This document shows, in pieces, positions 41,088 through 49,360 of a stretch of DNA of 64,000 bases (positions are counted from its first letter, which is position 1; the number at the start of each line of letters is the position of its first letter). Below the pieces are notes generated by a model. The model was not told the origin of the DNA, did not search any database, and saw only the letters and a list, made by a program, of their open reading frames with translations. The position numbers were made by a program, and so were the translations under genes. Origin of the DNA: Mycobacterium gordonae. Its GTDB lineage: Bacteria; Actinomycetota; Actinomycetes; Mycobacteriales; Mycobacteriaceae. Location: the NCBI RefSeq assembly GCF_001417955.2, contig NZ_LKTM01000001.1, forward strand, positions 62,001 through 126,000, given 5' to 3'.

Positions 41088-42419
41088 CTAGGCGGCCGCG
41101 CGACGGTGCACGATGACACGCCCTCCGCCGCTCGGCAGAAATCCCAGGCCACCGGTCCGCATCGTCTCTTCGGCCGTGGCGGCAGGATGGATCTCCATGT
41201 GGCGCAGCACCGTTCGCAACACGACGTCCATCTCCATCTTGGCGAATGCCGCCCCCGCGCAGCGCCGCGTTCCGCCGCCGAATGGAATCCAGGCGAAAGG
41301 CGACGGTTTGCCCTGGATGTAGCGCTGCGGATCAAACCGCTCGGGCTCCGGAAACGCCTCGGAGTCGTTGTGGCATGCGGAGATGCTGACGACGACGGAG
41401 TACCCGGGCGGGACGGTGTTCGGTCCCAGTTCGAACGCAGAGCCACGGACCCGGCGGCCGGAGAAATCGATGACCGAGCGGGTGCGCTGCACTTCGTATA
41501 TCGTCGCGTGACGCAGGGTGCTGTCTGCGGTTTCGGCCTCGGCGACCAGCGCCGAAAGGACCTCAGGCTGGCGGCTGAGCCGCTCGAACGCCCAAGCCAG
41601 GGTGGTGGCGGTGGTCTCGTGTCCGGCGACGAGCAGGGTGAGTAGGTCATCACGGATGTCCTTGCGGGACATGACCGAACCGTCTTCGTATGAGCTGGCG
41701 AGCATCATCGAGAGGATGTCGGTGTGTTCCGCCGATTCCGGCCGCTGCTGCGCCTTGTCGATCAGGCGATCGATGACAGTGTCGTACCTGCGTCGCCACG
41801 TCGCCAAACGGCCCCACGGCGTGAAACGGCCGTAGGTCCGTCGCGGCATCGGCAGTGTCGAAAGGCGCGATCCGAGTTTCGCCCACGGCACGATGACCCG
41901 CCGCAGTTCCTCGAAGTCGTCGCCTTCGGCCCCGAACACCGCTCGCAGGATGACGTTGAGCGTGATCCCCTTCATCGCCGGCAGGGTGGCGAATTCCGTT
42001 CCCTGTGGCCAGTTCTGAATCTCGCGCAGCGTCTCCTGCTCGACGATCCGCTCAAAGTTCTTCATGTTGGCGGCATGGAAGGGTTGCGCCAGCAGCTTAC
42101 GACGGCGCCGGTGCTCGGTGCCCTCCAGGCCGAAGACGGAGCCCGAACCCAGCAGGCGGCTCAGGTTGGGCTCGATAGCGCCGAGGTTGTCGCCCCGGCT
42201 CATGAAAACCTGCTTTGCCAAGCTCGGTTCAGCCACCACCACCAGTCGTCCGAACACCGGCAGGTGCAGCGTGAATGCGCCACCGTAGCGGCGAGTGAGC
42301 CACTGCGTGGTCTGCCGCCGGGCGGTGAAGAATGCGAGGCCCTGTAGCGCCCTGGGAACAATCCGGGGTGGACCCGGCGGCAGTCCGGCCGCCGGAACGG
42401 CGTTGACAACGTTCGTCAT
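41088..42419 (-). CDS. Cytochrome P450, CYP138-like
   Basis: 443 residues from ATG 42417-42419 (MTNVVNAVPAAGLPPGPPRI), which overlaps the stop of the acyltransferase gene (ATGA). N-terminal LPPGPP start, I-helix LLVAGHETTATTLAWAFERL, IYEVQRTRSVID and haem loop FGGGTRRCAGAAFAKMEMDV. The stretch RIVEQETLREIQNWPQGTEF with LNVILRAVFGAEG resembles M. tuberculosis CYP138. Last gene of the leftward four-gene operon that starts with the MmpL exporter, so it may tailor that exporter's cargo; no direct evidence. Confidence 0.88.
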   Translation of the reverse strand: MTNVVNAVPAAGLPPGPPRIVPRALQGLAFFTARRQTTQWLTRRYGGAFTLHLPVFGRLVVVAEPSLAKQVFMSRGDNLGAIEPNLSRLLGSGSVFGLEGTEHRRRRKLLAQPFHAANMKNFERIVEQETLREIQNWPQGTEFATLPAMKGITLNVILRAVFGAEGDDFEELRRVIVPWAKLGSRLSTLPMPRRTYGRFTPWGRLATWRRRYDTVIDRLIDKAQQRPESAEHTDILSMMLASSYEDGSVMSRKDIRDDLLTLLVAGHETTATTLAWAFERLSRQPEVLSALVAEAETADSTLRHATIYEVQRTRSVIDFSGRRVRGSAFELGPNTVPPGYSVVVSISACHNDSEAFPEPERFDPQRYIQGKPSPFAWIPFGGGTRRCAGAAFAKMEMDVVLRTVLRHMEIHPAATAEETMRTGGLGFLPSGGGRVIVHRRAAA

Positions 42420-43819
42420 TCGACAACTCCTTCGAGGCCGAACTCGGCGAGGGTGCGCGACACCAGGTCGCGCAGCATCGGCTTCGAATTGCTGACCCCG
42501 GCCTGGTACGCGCCGACGGTGATGCACATCTTGCCGCCCAGTCGCAGGAACCACAGCGACAGTTCGCCGTGGGCGCGCTCAAGGTCTCCCCGCAGCACCC
42601 GCTGGATCACGCCGCGCCCGAAGGCGAATTCGGCCGGTGTGCCGTCGGGGCAGCCGGCCATGGCGGCCAGCTCACCGAGACTCGAGGAAGCCACGGGCAG
42701 ATCACCGAAGGCGAACTCGGCCTCGGCCGCCTGCTTGAGCACCCGCCTGGGGATGAACGGCACCAGCGGGGCGAGCGGGAGGGTGGGCGAGGCCTGTTCG
42801 GGATTCTCCCGAAGCGTCTCGAACGTCTTCCTGATGGCCGCGCGGGTTTGCGCCAGGTCGATCGTCACCAGGGACGGGTCGATGCCGACGCTGACGAACG
42901 ACAGCGTATTGGCCCGGGTGTCGTGTTCGGTGCGGTCGCTGAGCGGCACCTGCAGGGCGACGGCCCCGTCACCGCTCCGCCGGCGACCCAGTCGCTCCCC
43001 GAGTTTCGCCGCCAGGCCGGCGGCCAGATGGTGACTGGTGCCGCCGAGCGCCTCCGCGCGAGCATCCCAATCCTCGACATCGATATGGATGACGACCGCC
43101 GGCACCGCTACGCGCTCGTTGGGGTCAAAGCCGCCAGCGTTGTGCCGCTCGGGGATTGGATCTGGTGCGGCACCGCGTCTCCGTTGACGTGACAATCGGA
43201 CCGCGGCACGGAGGGCACGTGCGGCCCCCGGGACGTCCTGGATCGTCTGGCGGGCGTCCTGCCTGACTGCTCGGAGCCGGGGCCGCGAGCTCGGGGGCGG
43301 ATAACCGAGCTCGCGCCGGTTGCCCGCGGCGGCGTCCGCGATCGCGCGAACCACTCCGAGACCGTCGATCAGGCAGTGTGAGGCGACCAGGCTCACCACC
43401 GTCGTCCCGTCCGTCAGCGGGACGACGCCGAGATGCCAACCCGGGCCTCGCTCCGGATCAACTGGCAGCCGGGCGCGATTGTCGATCCAGTCCCCGAGTT
43501 CGGCTCGCGGGCGGGCGCATTCGTCGATATCGAGGGCGGTCGGCCATCTGTCCCGCACCCATCGGTCGCGCGCGAAGGGTATCGGCGACCGCTCGATGCG
43601 GCGGCCCAGTAGCCCATAGCCGAGGTTGTGGTGAAAGCGCGCCAGAGCCTCCAGGTCGATGGGGTGTTCGTACAGCCACACGCATTGGACGACGGCATCG
43701 CGGTCCATGGCGCGCAGGGTGCGGAACATGGCCTGGTCCGCCGGTGAGAGCTGATTGTCCTGCGGCTCTGCGGTGTTCGGTGAGCTGTCGGCTCGGTCTG
43801 GAGCTGTCTGAAGTCGCAC
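42416..43819 (-). CDS. HxxxDG acyltransferase (condensation/WS-DGAT-like)
   Basis: 467 residues from GTG 43817-43819, chosen since the longer frame would run into the thioesterase gene. The catalytic ASHCLIDGLGVVRAIADA near residue 147 is an HxxxDG motif of the CoA-dependent acyltransferase/condensation superfamily (wax-ester synthase, PapA and NRPS C-domains). The C-terminal part PLSDRTEHDTRANTLSFVSV and KMCITVGAYQAGVSNSKPML resembles the second half of WS/DGAT folds. It should move an acyl group from CoA or a carrier to an alcohol or amine. Position between thioesterase and P450 suggests specialised lipid or lipopeptide tailoring. Confidence 0.75.
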   Translation of the reverse strand: MRLQTAPDRADSSPNTAEPQDNQLSPADQAMFRTLRAMDRDAVVQCVWLYEHPIDLEALARFHHNLGYGLLGRRIERSPIPFARDRWVRDRWPTALDIDECARPRAELGDWIDNRARLPVDPERGPGWHLGVVPLTDGTTVVSLVASHCLIDGLGVVRAIADAAAGNRRELGYPPPSSRPRLRAVRQDARQTIQDVPGAARALRAAVRLSRQRRRGAAPDPIPERHNAGGFDPNERVAVPAVVIHIDVEDWDARAEALGGTSHHLAAGLAAKLGERLGRRRSGDGAVALQVPLSDRTEHDTRANTLSFVSVGIDPSLVTIDLAQTRAAIRKTFETLRENPEQASPTLPLAPLVPFIPRRVLKQAAEAEFAFGDLPVASSSLGELAAMAGCPDGTPAEFAFGRGVIQRVLRGDLERAHGELSLWFLRLGGKMCITVGAYQAGVSNSKPMLRDLVSRTLAEFGLEGVVE

Positions 43820-43847
43820 TGGTGAGGTCTCCGATCGGTCTCTGTGC

Positions 43848-44666
43848 TCACACGTCGGTGATGACGCGGTTAGCGGCGGTATTGGTGTGTTCGTTGATGA
43901 AGAAGTGGCCGCCGTCGAAGAGGGACATCCCGAAGGAACCGTTGGTGTGGTGCGCCCAGCGCCGCAACGACCCGGCGTCGACGCGATTGTCACTGCGGCC
44001 GCCGAAGGCGTGGATGTCCGCGCGGATACGCACCCGGTCGCTGCACTCGTACCGATTGAGCGCCTGGTAGTCGCAACGAGCGGCTTCGGCCATCAACTGC
44101 GCAAACTCCTCGTCAGCCAACAGGCGCGGGTCGGTACCGCCCAAGCGGGCCAAGTCGGCGAGGAGTTCGCTTGTGCTGGTGGGCAGTTCGGGCAGCGCGG
44201 CCACCGACGAGGGTACCGGACCGGCAGACACCCAGAGCTTGTGCACGGCGATCTGATGCTGCTCGGCGATCCGGGCGAACTCGAAGGCGACGAGCGCGCC
44301 CATGCTGTGCCCGAACAATCGCAGCGGCGCCGCACGGTGCCACGGCCCAGCCTGGAACAGTTCATTCGCCAGGTCGTGAATCGTCTCGGGCGCAGGATGA
44401 TTGAGCCGCTCTGCCCGCCGTGGGTACTGCACGACGAAGGTGTCGCCACCAGCCGCGAGGGCCTTCGCCAAGGTCCGGTAACTGGAAGCGGCTGCCCCGG
44501 CGTGTGGGAAGACCACGATGGCGCCGTGTTGGCTCCGCCCGGCCGGACCGGACTGGCGTTTGATCCAGGGGGCGAAATCACCTGCGGGACGCGGACGTTG
44601 AATGAAGCTCCCGCTGCTGCGCGGCGTCGGATCGGCCGCCCGGCCGAATCGGTTGTGGTTGACCAT
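43848..44666 (-). CDS. Type II thioesterase
   Basis: 272 residues from ATG 44664-44666 with TAGGAGG seven bases upstream, an unusually strong site. Alpha/beta hydrolase: VVFPHAGAAASSYRTLAKAL, catalytic Ser in FGHSMGALVAFEFA, Asp in the IHAFGGRSDNRVDAG region and His in SLFDGGHFFINEH. This is the GrsT/TesA-like class that removes aberrant acyl groups from NRPS/PKS carrier domains. mbt genes start 3.4 kb away on the other strand, making it a candidate proofreader for MbtB/C/D/E/F (an MbtT-like role); inference. Confidence 0.9.
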   Translation of the reverse strand: MVNHNRFGRAADPTPRSSGSFIQRPRPAGDFAPWIKRQSGPAGRSQHGAIVVFPHAGAAASSYRTLAKALAAGGDTFVVQYPRRAERLNHPAPETIHDLANELFQAGPWHRAAPLRLFGHSMGALVAFEFARIAEQHQIAVHKLWVSAGPVPSSVAALPELPTSTSELLADLARLGGTDPRLLADEEFAQLMAEAARCDYQALNRYECSDRVRIRADIHAFGGRSDNRVDAGSLRRWAHHTNGSFGMSLFDGGHFFINEHTNTAANRVITDV

Positions 44667-44676
44667 TCGTATCCTC

Positions 44677-47592
44677 CTACGTGCGTTGCGTTTCTGCTCG
44701 AAGTGCATTGGCCGTCGAAATTGACTTCTCCGGCGGCGGTGGCCTGGAGGGCCACCAATTGCCTCTGCCCATCAGCACCGCCAGGGCCGGCACGGTGACG
44801 GTGCGAACCAGGAAGGTGTCGAGCAGGAGGCCTGCCCCGATGATGAAGCCCGCTTGGACCATGGTGCTGATGCTGCCGAACAGCATGCCGAACATCGATG
44901 CGGCGAATATCAGTCCTGCCGAGGTGATCACGCCACCGGTGGTACCGACGGTGCGTATCACGCCGGATCGCAGTCCCCGCGGCGATTCGTCGCGAATCCG
45001 GGAGATCAACAGTAGGTTGTAGTCGGCGCCGACGGCGACGAGCACGATGAATGCCATGCCCGGGACGCTCCAGGCCAGGTCCTGACCGCCGATCAACTGG
45101 AAGGCGATGACGCCGATACCCAGCGCGGGCAGATACGAGATCACCACGGTGGCAATCAGATACAGCGGCGCGACGATCGCCCGCAGCAGCACTGCCAGGA
45201 TGAGGAGGACGATGGCGATGGTCATGACGACGATGAACCGCAGGTCGTGGTTGTAGTAGTCGCGCATTTCGGTGTAGATCGGCGTCATGCCCGTCATGGC
45301 TATCGATGCGTCTGAGAGCGAGGTATTGGACTGCGCGCTTCGCGCTGTATCGGCGATCGCCGTGGTCTGATCCATCGCCTTGCTGTCGAACGGCTCCAGC
45401 TTCGACTGCACCAGATAGCGCACGGAATGGCCGTCGGGGGAGACGAACGCCGATGCCATTGCCTGGAAATCGGAGCTGGTCATGGCCTGCGGCGGAACAT
45501 AGAAACCGGACATGCCGGGTTGTGAAGCATTGTTTTTCATGGAAAGTAACAGCTCGGATGCCTCGGCCAGACTGCCGCCGAGTTGCTTGGTCTGGTCGGT
45601 CAGGGCGCGCACACCGGCGGCGATTCGCTGGCTGCCGTTCGCCAGGGCGTTGGCGCCCTGCTCGAGGCCGGCGAGCTGCTGCTGCAGTTGAGTCGGGTTG
45701 AGAGCCCGCAGGGTCTGCACGGCACTGCCGAGCAGGGTCCGTAGTTGCTGTGTCGACACCCCTCGACCAAAATTGTTGTCACGGAGGGCAACCAGCCGCT
45801 GCAGCTGCTCACGCGCGTTGCTGCACACCTGGTCCGCATGACATGCGGGACTCGCCTCGAGACCGGCGAGGACTGAATCAGCCTGCGCCAGAATGGCGTT
45901 GACATCGGTGGGCGGCCGCGAACCGCTGAGCTGCTCCTGCATCCGGGTGAGTTCACCGAGCAGGCCGGAGATGCGACCGATCGCCTGACTCACCTGGTTG
46001 TGCACGGCGGTGAGTTGGTCGGCCAGCTGACGCGCGCCCGAGGTCAGTGCGTCGAGGTCGCCGCCGGCGCCGGCGATGCGGCTGGATGCGTCCGACAGCC
46101 GCCGGCCGATCTCTCCGGCCTGCCAACTCAATTTGGCCTGTTCGAGCGGTTCACCGGTCGGGCGGGTGACGCCGCGGACCATCTCGATGTCTGGCAGCTG
46201 ACTGACCCGCTGAGCCATCTGCTCCAGGTCAGCCAGAGCCTTCGTGTCGCGCAGATCGTGCGGGGACCGGACGAAGATGTACTGCGGTGTGATGGAACTC
46301 GGCGGAAAGTGCCGGTCCATGGCGGCGTAGCCGACGTTGCTCTGCGCTGACGGCGGCAGGGTGGTGCGCGCGTCATAATTCGAACGCAGCAGGGGTACGC
46401 AGGCCGCCAAAGCGGCCAGGACAAGCAGGCTGCCGACCAGATGGGCCACCGGCCGCCGAACGATGTGAATGCCGGAGCGCCGCCACAAACGGCTGGTGTG
46501 GTCGCGCCTCGGGGCCGCCCAGCCGCGGCGCCCGGCAAGCACCAGTAGTGCCGGCAGGAGCGTCATCGCAGCCAGAAACGCAATGGAGATCGAAATCGCC
46601 AGCGCGGGACCCACCGTTGAAAAAACCTGCAGCCGGGTGAATGTCATGGCGAGGAAGGTGACCGCGACCGTGGCCGCCGACGCCGCGACCACCTTTCCGA
46701 TGCTGGTGATCGCCGCCGCCACGGCGGCATCCGAGGCCATACCGCGCCGTAGATTCTCGTGATAGCGACTGATGAGAAAGACCGCGTAATCCACGCCGGC
46801 ACCGACCATCATCGCCGTCATGAAGACGACGGTCTGTTGGGAGATACCCAGGCCGACGCCGGCTAATCCCGACACCACCTGCTGAGCCGACACGAGCGAC
46901 ACCCCGATGGTCAGCAATGGCAGCAGCATCGTGACGACGTTGCGGTACACCACGAACAGGATCAACAACACCATGGCGATGGTGGTGATCTCGATCACCC
47001 GCATGTCGCGCTCCCCGATATCGGCGAGCTCGGACACAGTGGCCGCGATTCCGGTCATGTTCGCGGTGAGCGTCGACCCGCTGACCGTTTCCCGGGCGGT
47101 CTCGGCGATCCGCGAATACGCTTCATTCGATCGCGGCGATCCCAACTGTCCCGCCACACCTACCGGAATGAACCAGGCTTTGTGGTCTTTGCTGGTCATC
47201 ACGTCGCGCAGTGCCGGCGTCGCGATGAAATCGTGCACGCTCGCCACGTCGCGCGCGTCGGTTCGCAGCCTGTCCACCAAACTGCGGTAGACGCCCTCGT
47301 CGGCCGGCGTGAGGCCCTGCTCATTGGTGAGAACCACCAAAGCCATGTTCTGCGAATCCGGTTCGCGGAACGCGGCCGTCATCTGCCTGCTCGCGACCAT
47401 CACGGGGGCATCGCGCGGCAGGATCTCTTCAGTGCGCTCCCGGATCACCTGAGTCAGCGGCGACAGCGTGACCGACAGGACAGCCGCCAGCGCCACCCAG
47501 AAGACCACGCATGCCCACGGCCAACGCACCACCAGGCGCGCAAGTCGGGGGAATATGCCTGTGGTCTGGAAACGACCACGGGATGAGCACAC
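44677..47592 (-). CDS. MmpL4/5-like RND exporter
   Basis: About 971 residues from GTG 47590-47592; a TTG at 47625 would add 11. Twelve helices in the MmpL pattern: first helix WACVVFWVALAAVLSVTLSP, a helix group with SADVxxVGADYA-like GAGVDYAVFLISRYHENLRR, then ISxAFL and a second half with FIVLVAVGADYNLLLISRIR (proton-relay Asp-Tyr pairs in both). Between halves there is a long coiled-coil (LTAVHNQVSQAIGRISGLLG) with two cysteines (SPACHADQVCSNAREQL), as in MmpL4/MmpL5 siderophore exporters. No mmpS is adjacent. It opens the leftward operon and faces mbtC, so carboxymycobactin export is the natural guess. Confidence 0.88.
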   Translation of the reverse strand: MCSSRGRFQTTGIFPRLARLVVRWPWACVVFWVALAAVLSVTLSPLTQVIRERTEEILPRDAPVMVASRQMTAAFREPDSQNMALVVLTNEQGLTPADEGVYRSLVDRLRTDARDVASVHDFIATPALRDVMTSKDHKAWFIPVGVAGQLGSPRSNEAYSRIAETARETVSGSTLTANMTGIAATVSELADIGERDMRVIEITTIAMVLLILFVVYRNVVTMLLPLLTIGVSLVSAQQVVSGLAGVGLGISQQTVVFMTAMMVGAGVDYAVFLISRYHENLRRGMASDAAVAAAITSIGKVVAASAATVAVTFLAMTFTRLQVFSTVGPALAISISIAFLAAMTLLPALLVLAGRRGWAAPRRDHTSRLWRRSGIHIVRRPVAHLVGSLLVLAALAACVPLLRSNYDARTTLPPSAQSNVGYAAMDRHFPPSSITPQYIFVRSPHDLRDTKALADLEQMAQRVSQLPDIEMVRGVTRPTGEPLEQAKLSWQAGEIGRRLSDASSRIAGAGGDLDALTSGARQLADQLTAVHNQVSQAIGRISGLLGELTRMQEQLSGSRPPTDVNAILAQADSVLAGLEASPACHADQVCSNAREQLQRLVALRDNNFGRGVSTQQLRTLLGSAVQTLRALNPTQLQQQLAGLEQGANALANGSQRIAAGVRALTDQTKQLGGSLAEASELLLSMKNNASQPGMSGFYVPPQAMTSSDFQAMASAFVSPDGHSVRYLVQSKLEPFDSKAMDQTTAIADTARSAQSNTSLSDASIAMTGMTPIYTEMRDYYNHDLRFIVVMTIAIVLLILAVLLRAIVAPLYLIATVVISYLPALGIGVIAFQLIGGQDLAWSVPGMAFIVLVAVGADYNLLLISRIRDESPRGLRSGVIRTVGTTGGVITSAGLIFAASMFGMLFGSISTMVQAGFIIGAGLLLDTFLVRTVTVPALAVLMGRGNWWPSRPPPPEKSISTANALRAETQRT

Positions 47593-48046
47593 CCACTCCA
47601 GACTACGCGTTCGCGCGAAGTGCAACGGTTCGGCAATTGCGCACGTGCAGAACTAACTTCGAAAAACGTTGTGCTGCAGTATGAATGAAGGATGTGACCC
47701 GCGCCGAGACCGCGCGGAACCCAGTGGCGACAAGTATGCACAGCGCCCAACTCGATACGAATCCTATGAATTCGGCCGTATGCGTTTACGGCGGGTAGGT
47801 TGGGGAATCAGTAACGGGACCGTTCACTAAGCGCGGATCGCGCCATGGTCCTGCCGGGCCGGACGGCGGCCACTGGGGTCCGCCGTCGTGACCTGCTGGC
47901 CTGGCCGGTGAGGGTACCGGCCAAACCTGAATAGCCGCAGCTGATCACCGGGAAGATGTTCGTTCAGCTGATCTTTGGAGGGAGAATCGTTTTGGCGACG
48001 CAGTATGCCGACATCGACGATCGCGCCGAGCACGGGTCCCTTGCCG
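47593..48046. other. Divergent intergenic region between MmpL and mbtC
   Basis: About 450 bases holding the promoters of both operons. I looked for an IdeR box (TTAGGTTAGGCTAACC-type) on both strands and saw only GGGTAGGTTGGGG at about 47793, a weak half match. A short imperfect repeat CGAAT-N7-ATTCG is at 47758-47774. A 49-codon frame starts at ATG 47681 but has no ribosome site or family resemblance. GGAGGGAG at 47977-47984 serves the 20-codon leader frame ahead of mbtC. mbtB, mbtA and mbtI are not here. Confidence 0.6.
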
Positions 48047-48054
48047 ATGTCTGA
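47992..48054 (+). CDS. Possible 20-residue leader peptide before mbtC
   Basis: TTG at 47992 follows GGAGGGAG at 47977-47984 with about seven bases between, and opens the 20-codon frame MATQYADIDDRAEHGSLADV. Its TGA (48052-48054) lies inside the first codons of mbtC (ATG 48047), so the frames overlap. mbtC itself has no ribosome site nearby. The last residues GSLADV repeat the SLADV that begins mbtC. It may couple translation or be chance. Confidence 0.3.
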   Translation: MATQYADIDDRAEHGSLADV

Positions 48055-49360
48055 CAGCCTGGCCGACGTCGACGCAGCCGACCCGATCGTCATCATCGGG
48101 ATGGCGCTCGAAGCGCCGGGTGGGGTGGACAGCACCGAGGGATACTGGGCGTTGCTGTCGCAACAGCGTGAAGGCCTGTCTCAACTCCCGGTTGATCGGG
48201 GCTGGCCGGTCAGCGACTTGCTCAGCGGCCGTGAGGGTTTCAAGAAGATTCAGAACGCCGGCGGATTTCTTTCGGGCGCCGGTACTTTCGACCCCGGATT
48301 CTTCGGCATCACGGTGCGTGAGGCAACGACCATGGACCCGCAGCAACGGGTCGCACTGCGAGTCTCGTGGCGTGCCCTGGAGAGCAGCGGCATCAACCCC
48401 GACGATCTGGCCGGTCACGATGTGGGTTGTTACGTCGGCGCTTACACCACCGGATACGGCCCGGACATGGCGAAGTACTCTCGCCACAGCGGTCACCTGA
48501 TCACCGGATCGGCTTGCGGTGTGATCTCCGGGCGGATCGCCTACCTGATGGGACTGGCAGGACCGGCCATCACCGTCGACACTTCGTGTTCTTCGGCACT
48601 CACAGCGATGCACGTCGCGGTGCAGGCATTGCGCGCCGGTGACTGCGACATGGCACTCGCCGGGGGAGTCTGCGTCATGGGTTCGCCCGGATTCTTCGTC
48701 GAGTTCTCAAAGCAGCACGCGCTTTCCGACGACGGCCGCTGCCGGCCGTACAGCGCGCAGGCCAGCGGCACGGTGTGGGCTGAGGGCGCGGCGATGTATG
48801 TGCTGCAACACAAGTCGGCCGCGTTGCGGGCCGGAAATCGAATCCTCGCCGAAATTCGGGCAAGTGCGCTCAATCAGGATGGCCGGAGTGCCGGCCTGTC
48901 GGCGCCGTCGGCGCCGGCGCAGAGTCGCCTGTTCAGGCGCGCCCTGGGCCAGGCCGGGCTGCGGCCCGAGCAAGTGGGCATGGTTGAAGGACACGGCACT
49001 GGTACCAGGCTGGGCGATCAGACCGAATTACGCTCGCTGGCCGACGTTTACGGCGATTCGCCGCCCGGTCGCGGCCCGATGCTGGGATCGGTGAAGTCCA
49101 ACTTCGGCCATGCCCAGGCGGCGGCCGGCGCGCTGGGACTCGCCAAGATCCTGGTCTCGGCAGAGCACCGGGCAATTCCACCTACGTTGCATGTCGAGGA
49201 AGCCAATCCCGAAGTCGACTGGGAAAATCAAGGTTTGCGTTTGGCGCGAGAGATGACTCCGTGGCCGGCCGCATCAGGACGCCGCACCGGCGCAGTCTCG
49301 GCATTCGGAATAAGCGGTACCAACGCTCACCTGATCGTCTCCGTGCCGGAGGCGGCCTGA
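48047..49360 (+). CDS. mbtC: Mycobactin polyketide ketosynthase MbtC
   Basis: 437 residues from ATG 48047 (MSDSLADVDAADP); the frame is open upstream to 47975. A single ketosynthase domain: catalytic Cys181 in VDTSCSSALTAMH, histidines in VEGHGTGTRLGD and VKSNFGHAQAAAGALGLAK, and SAFGISGTNAHLIVS at the end. With MbtD it builds the beta-hydroxy acid unit inserted between two parts of the mycobactin core. The stand-alone KS followed by AT-KR-ACP is the usual mbtC-mbtD split. Its stop overlaps the mbtD start (TGATG). Confidence 0.92.
   Translation: MSDSLADVDAADPIVIIGMALEAPGGVDSTEGYWALLSQQREGLSQLPVDRGWPVSDLLSGREGFKKIQNAGGFLSGAGTFDPGFFGITVREATTMDPQQRVALRVSWRALESSGINPDDLAGHDVGCYVGAYTTGYGPDMAKYSRHSGHLITGSACGVISGRIAYLMGLAGPAITVDTSCSSALTAMHVAVQALRAGDCDMALAGGVCVMGSPGFFVEFSKQHALSDDGRCRPYSAQASGTVWAEGAAMYVLQHKSAALRAGNRILAEIRASALNQDGRSAGLSAPSAPAQSRLFRRALGQAGLRPEQVGMVEGHGTGTRLGDQTELRSLADVYGDSPPGRGPMLGSVKSNFGHAQAAAGALGLAKILVSAEHRAIPPTLHVEEANPEVDWENQGLRLAREMTPWPAASGRRTGAVSAFGISGTNAHLIVSVPEAA

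Noticed and set aside
41088..47592. Calling the HxxxDG protein a PapA or MbtK homologue
   Set aside because: The HxxxDG motif alone does not separate PapA, WS/DGAT and condensation types, and no GNAT motif of MbtK is present.
47790..47812. GGGTAGGTTGGGGAATC as an IdeR box
   Set aside because: Only one half resembles the TTAGGTTAGG consensus; the mirrored half is absent, about 11 of 19 positions match.
47681..47830. 49-codon plus-strand frame in the MmpL-mbtC spacer
   Set aside because: No ribosome site, no similarity to MbtH or any recognised small protein, high Arg content.
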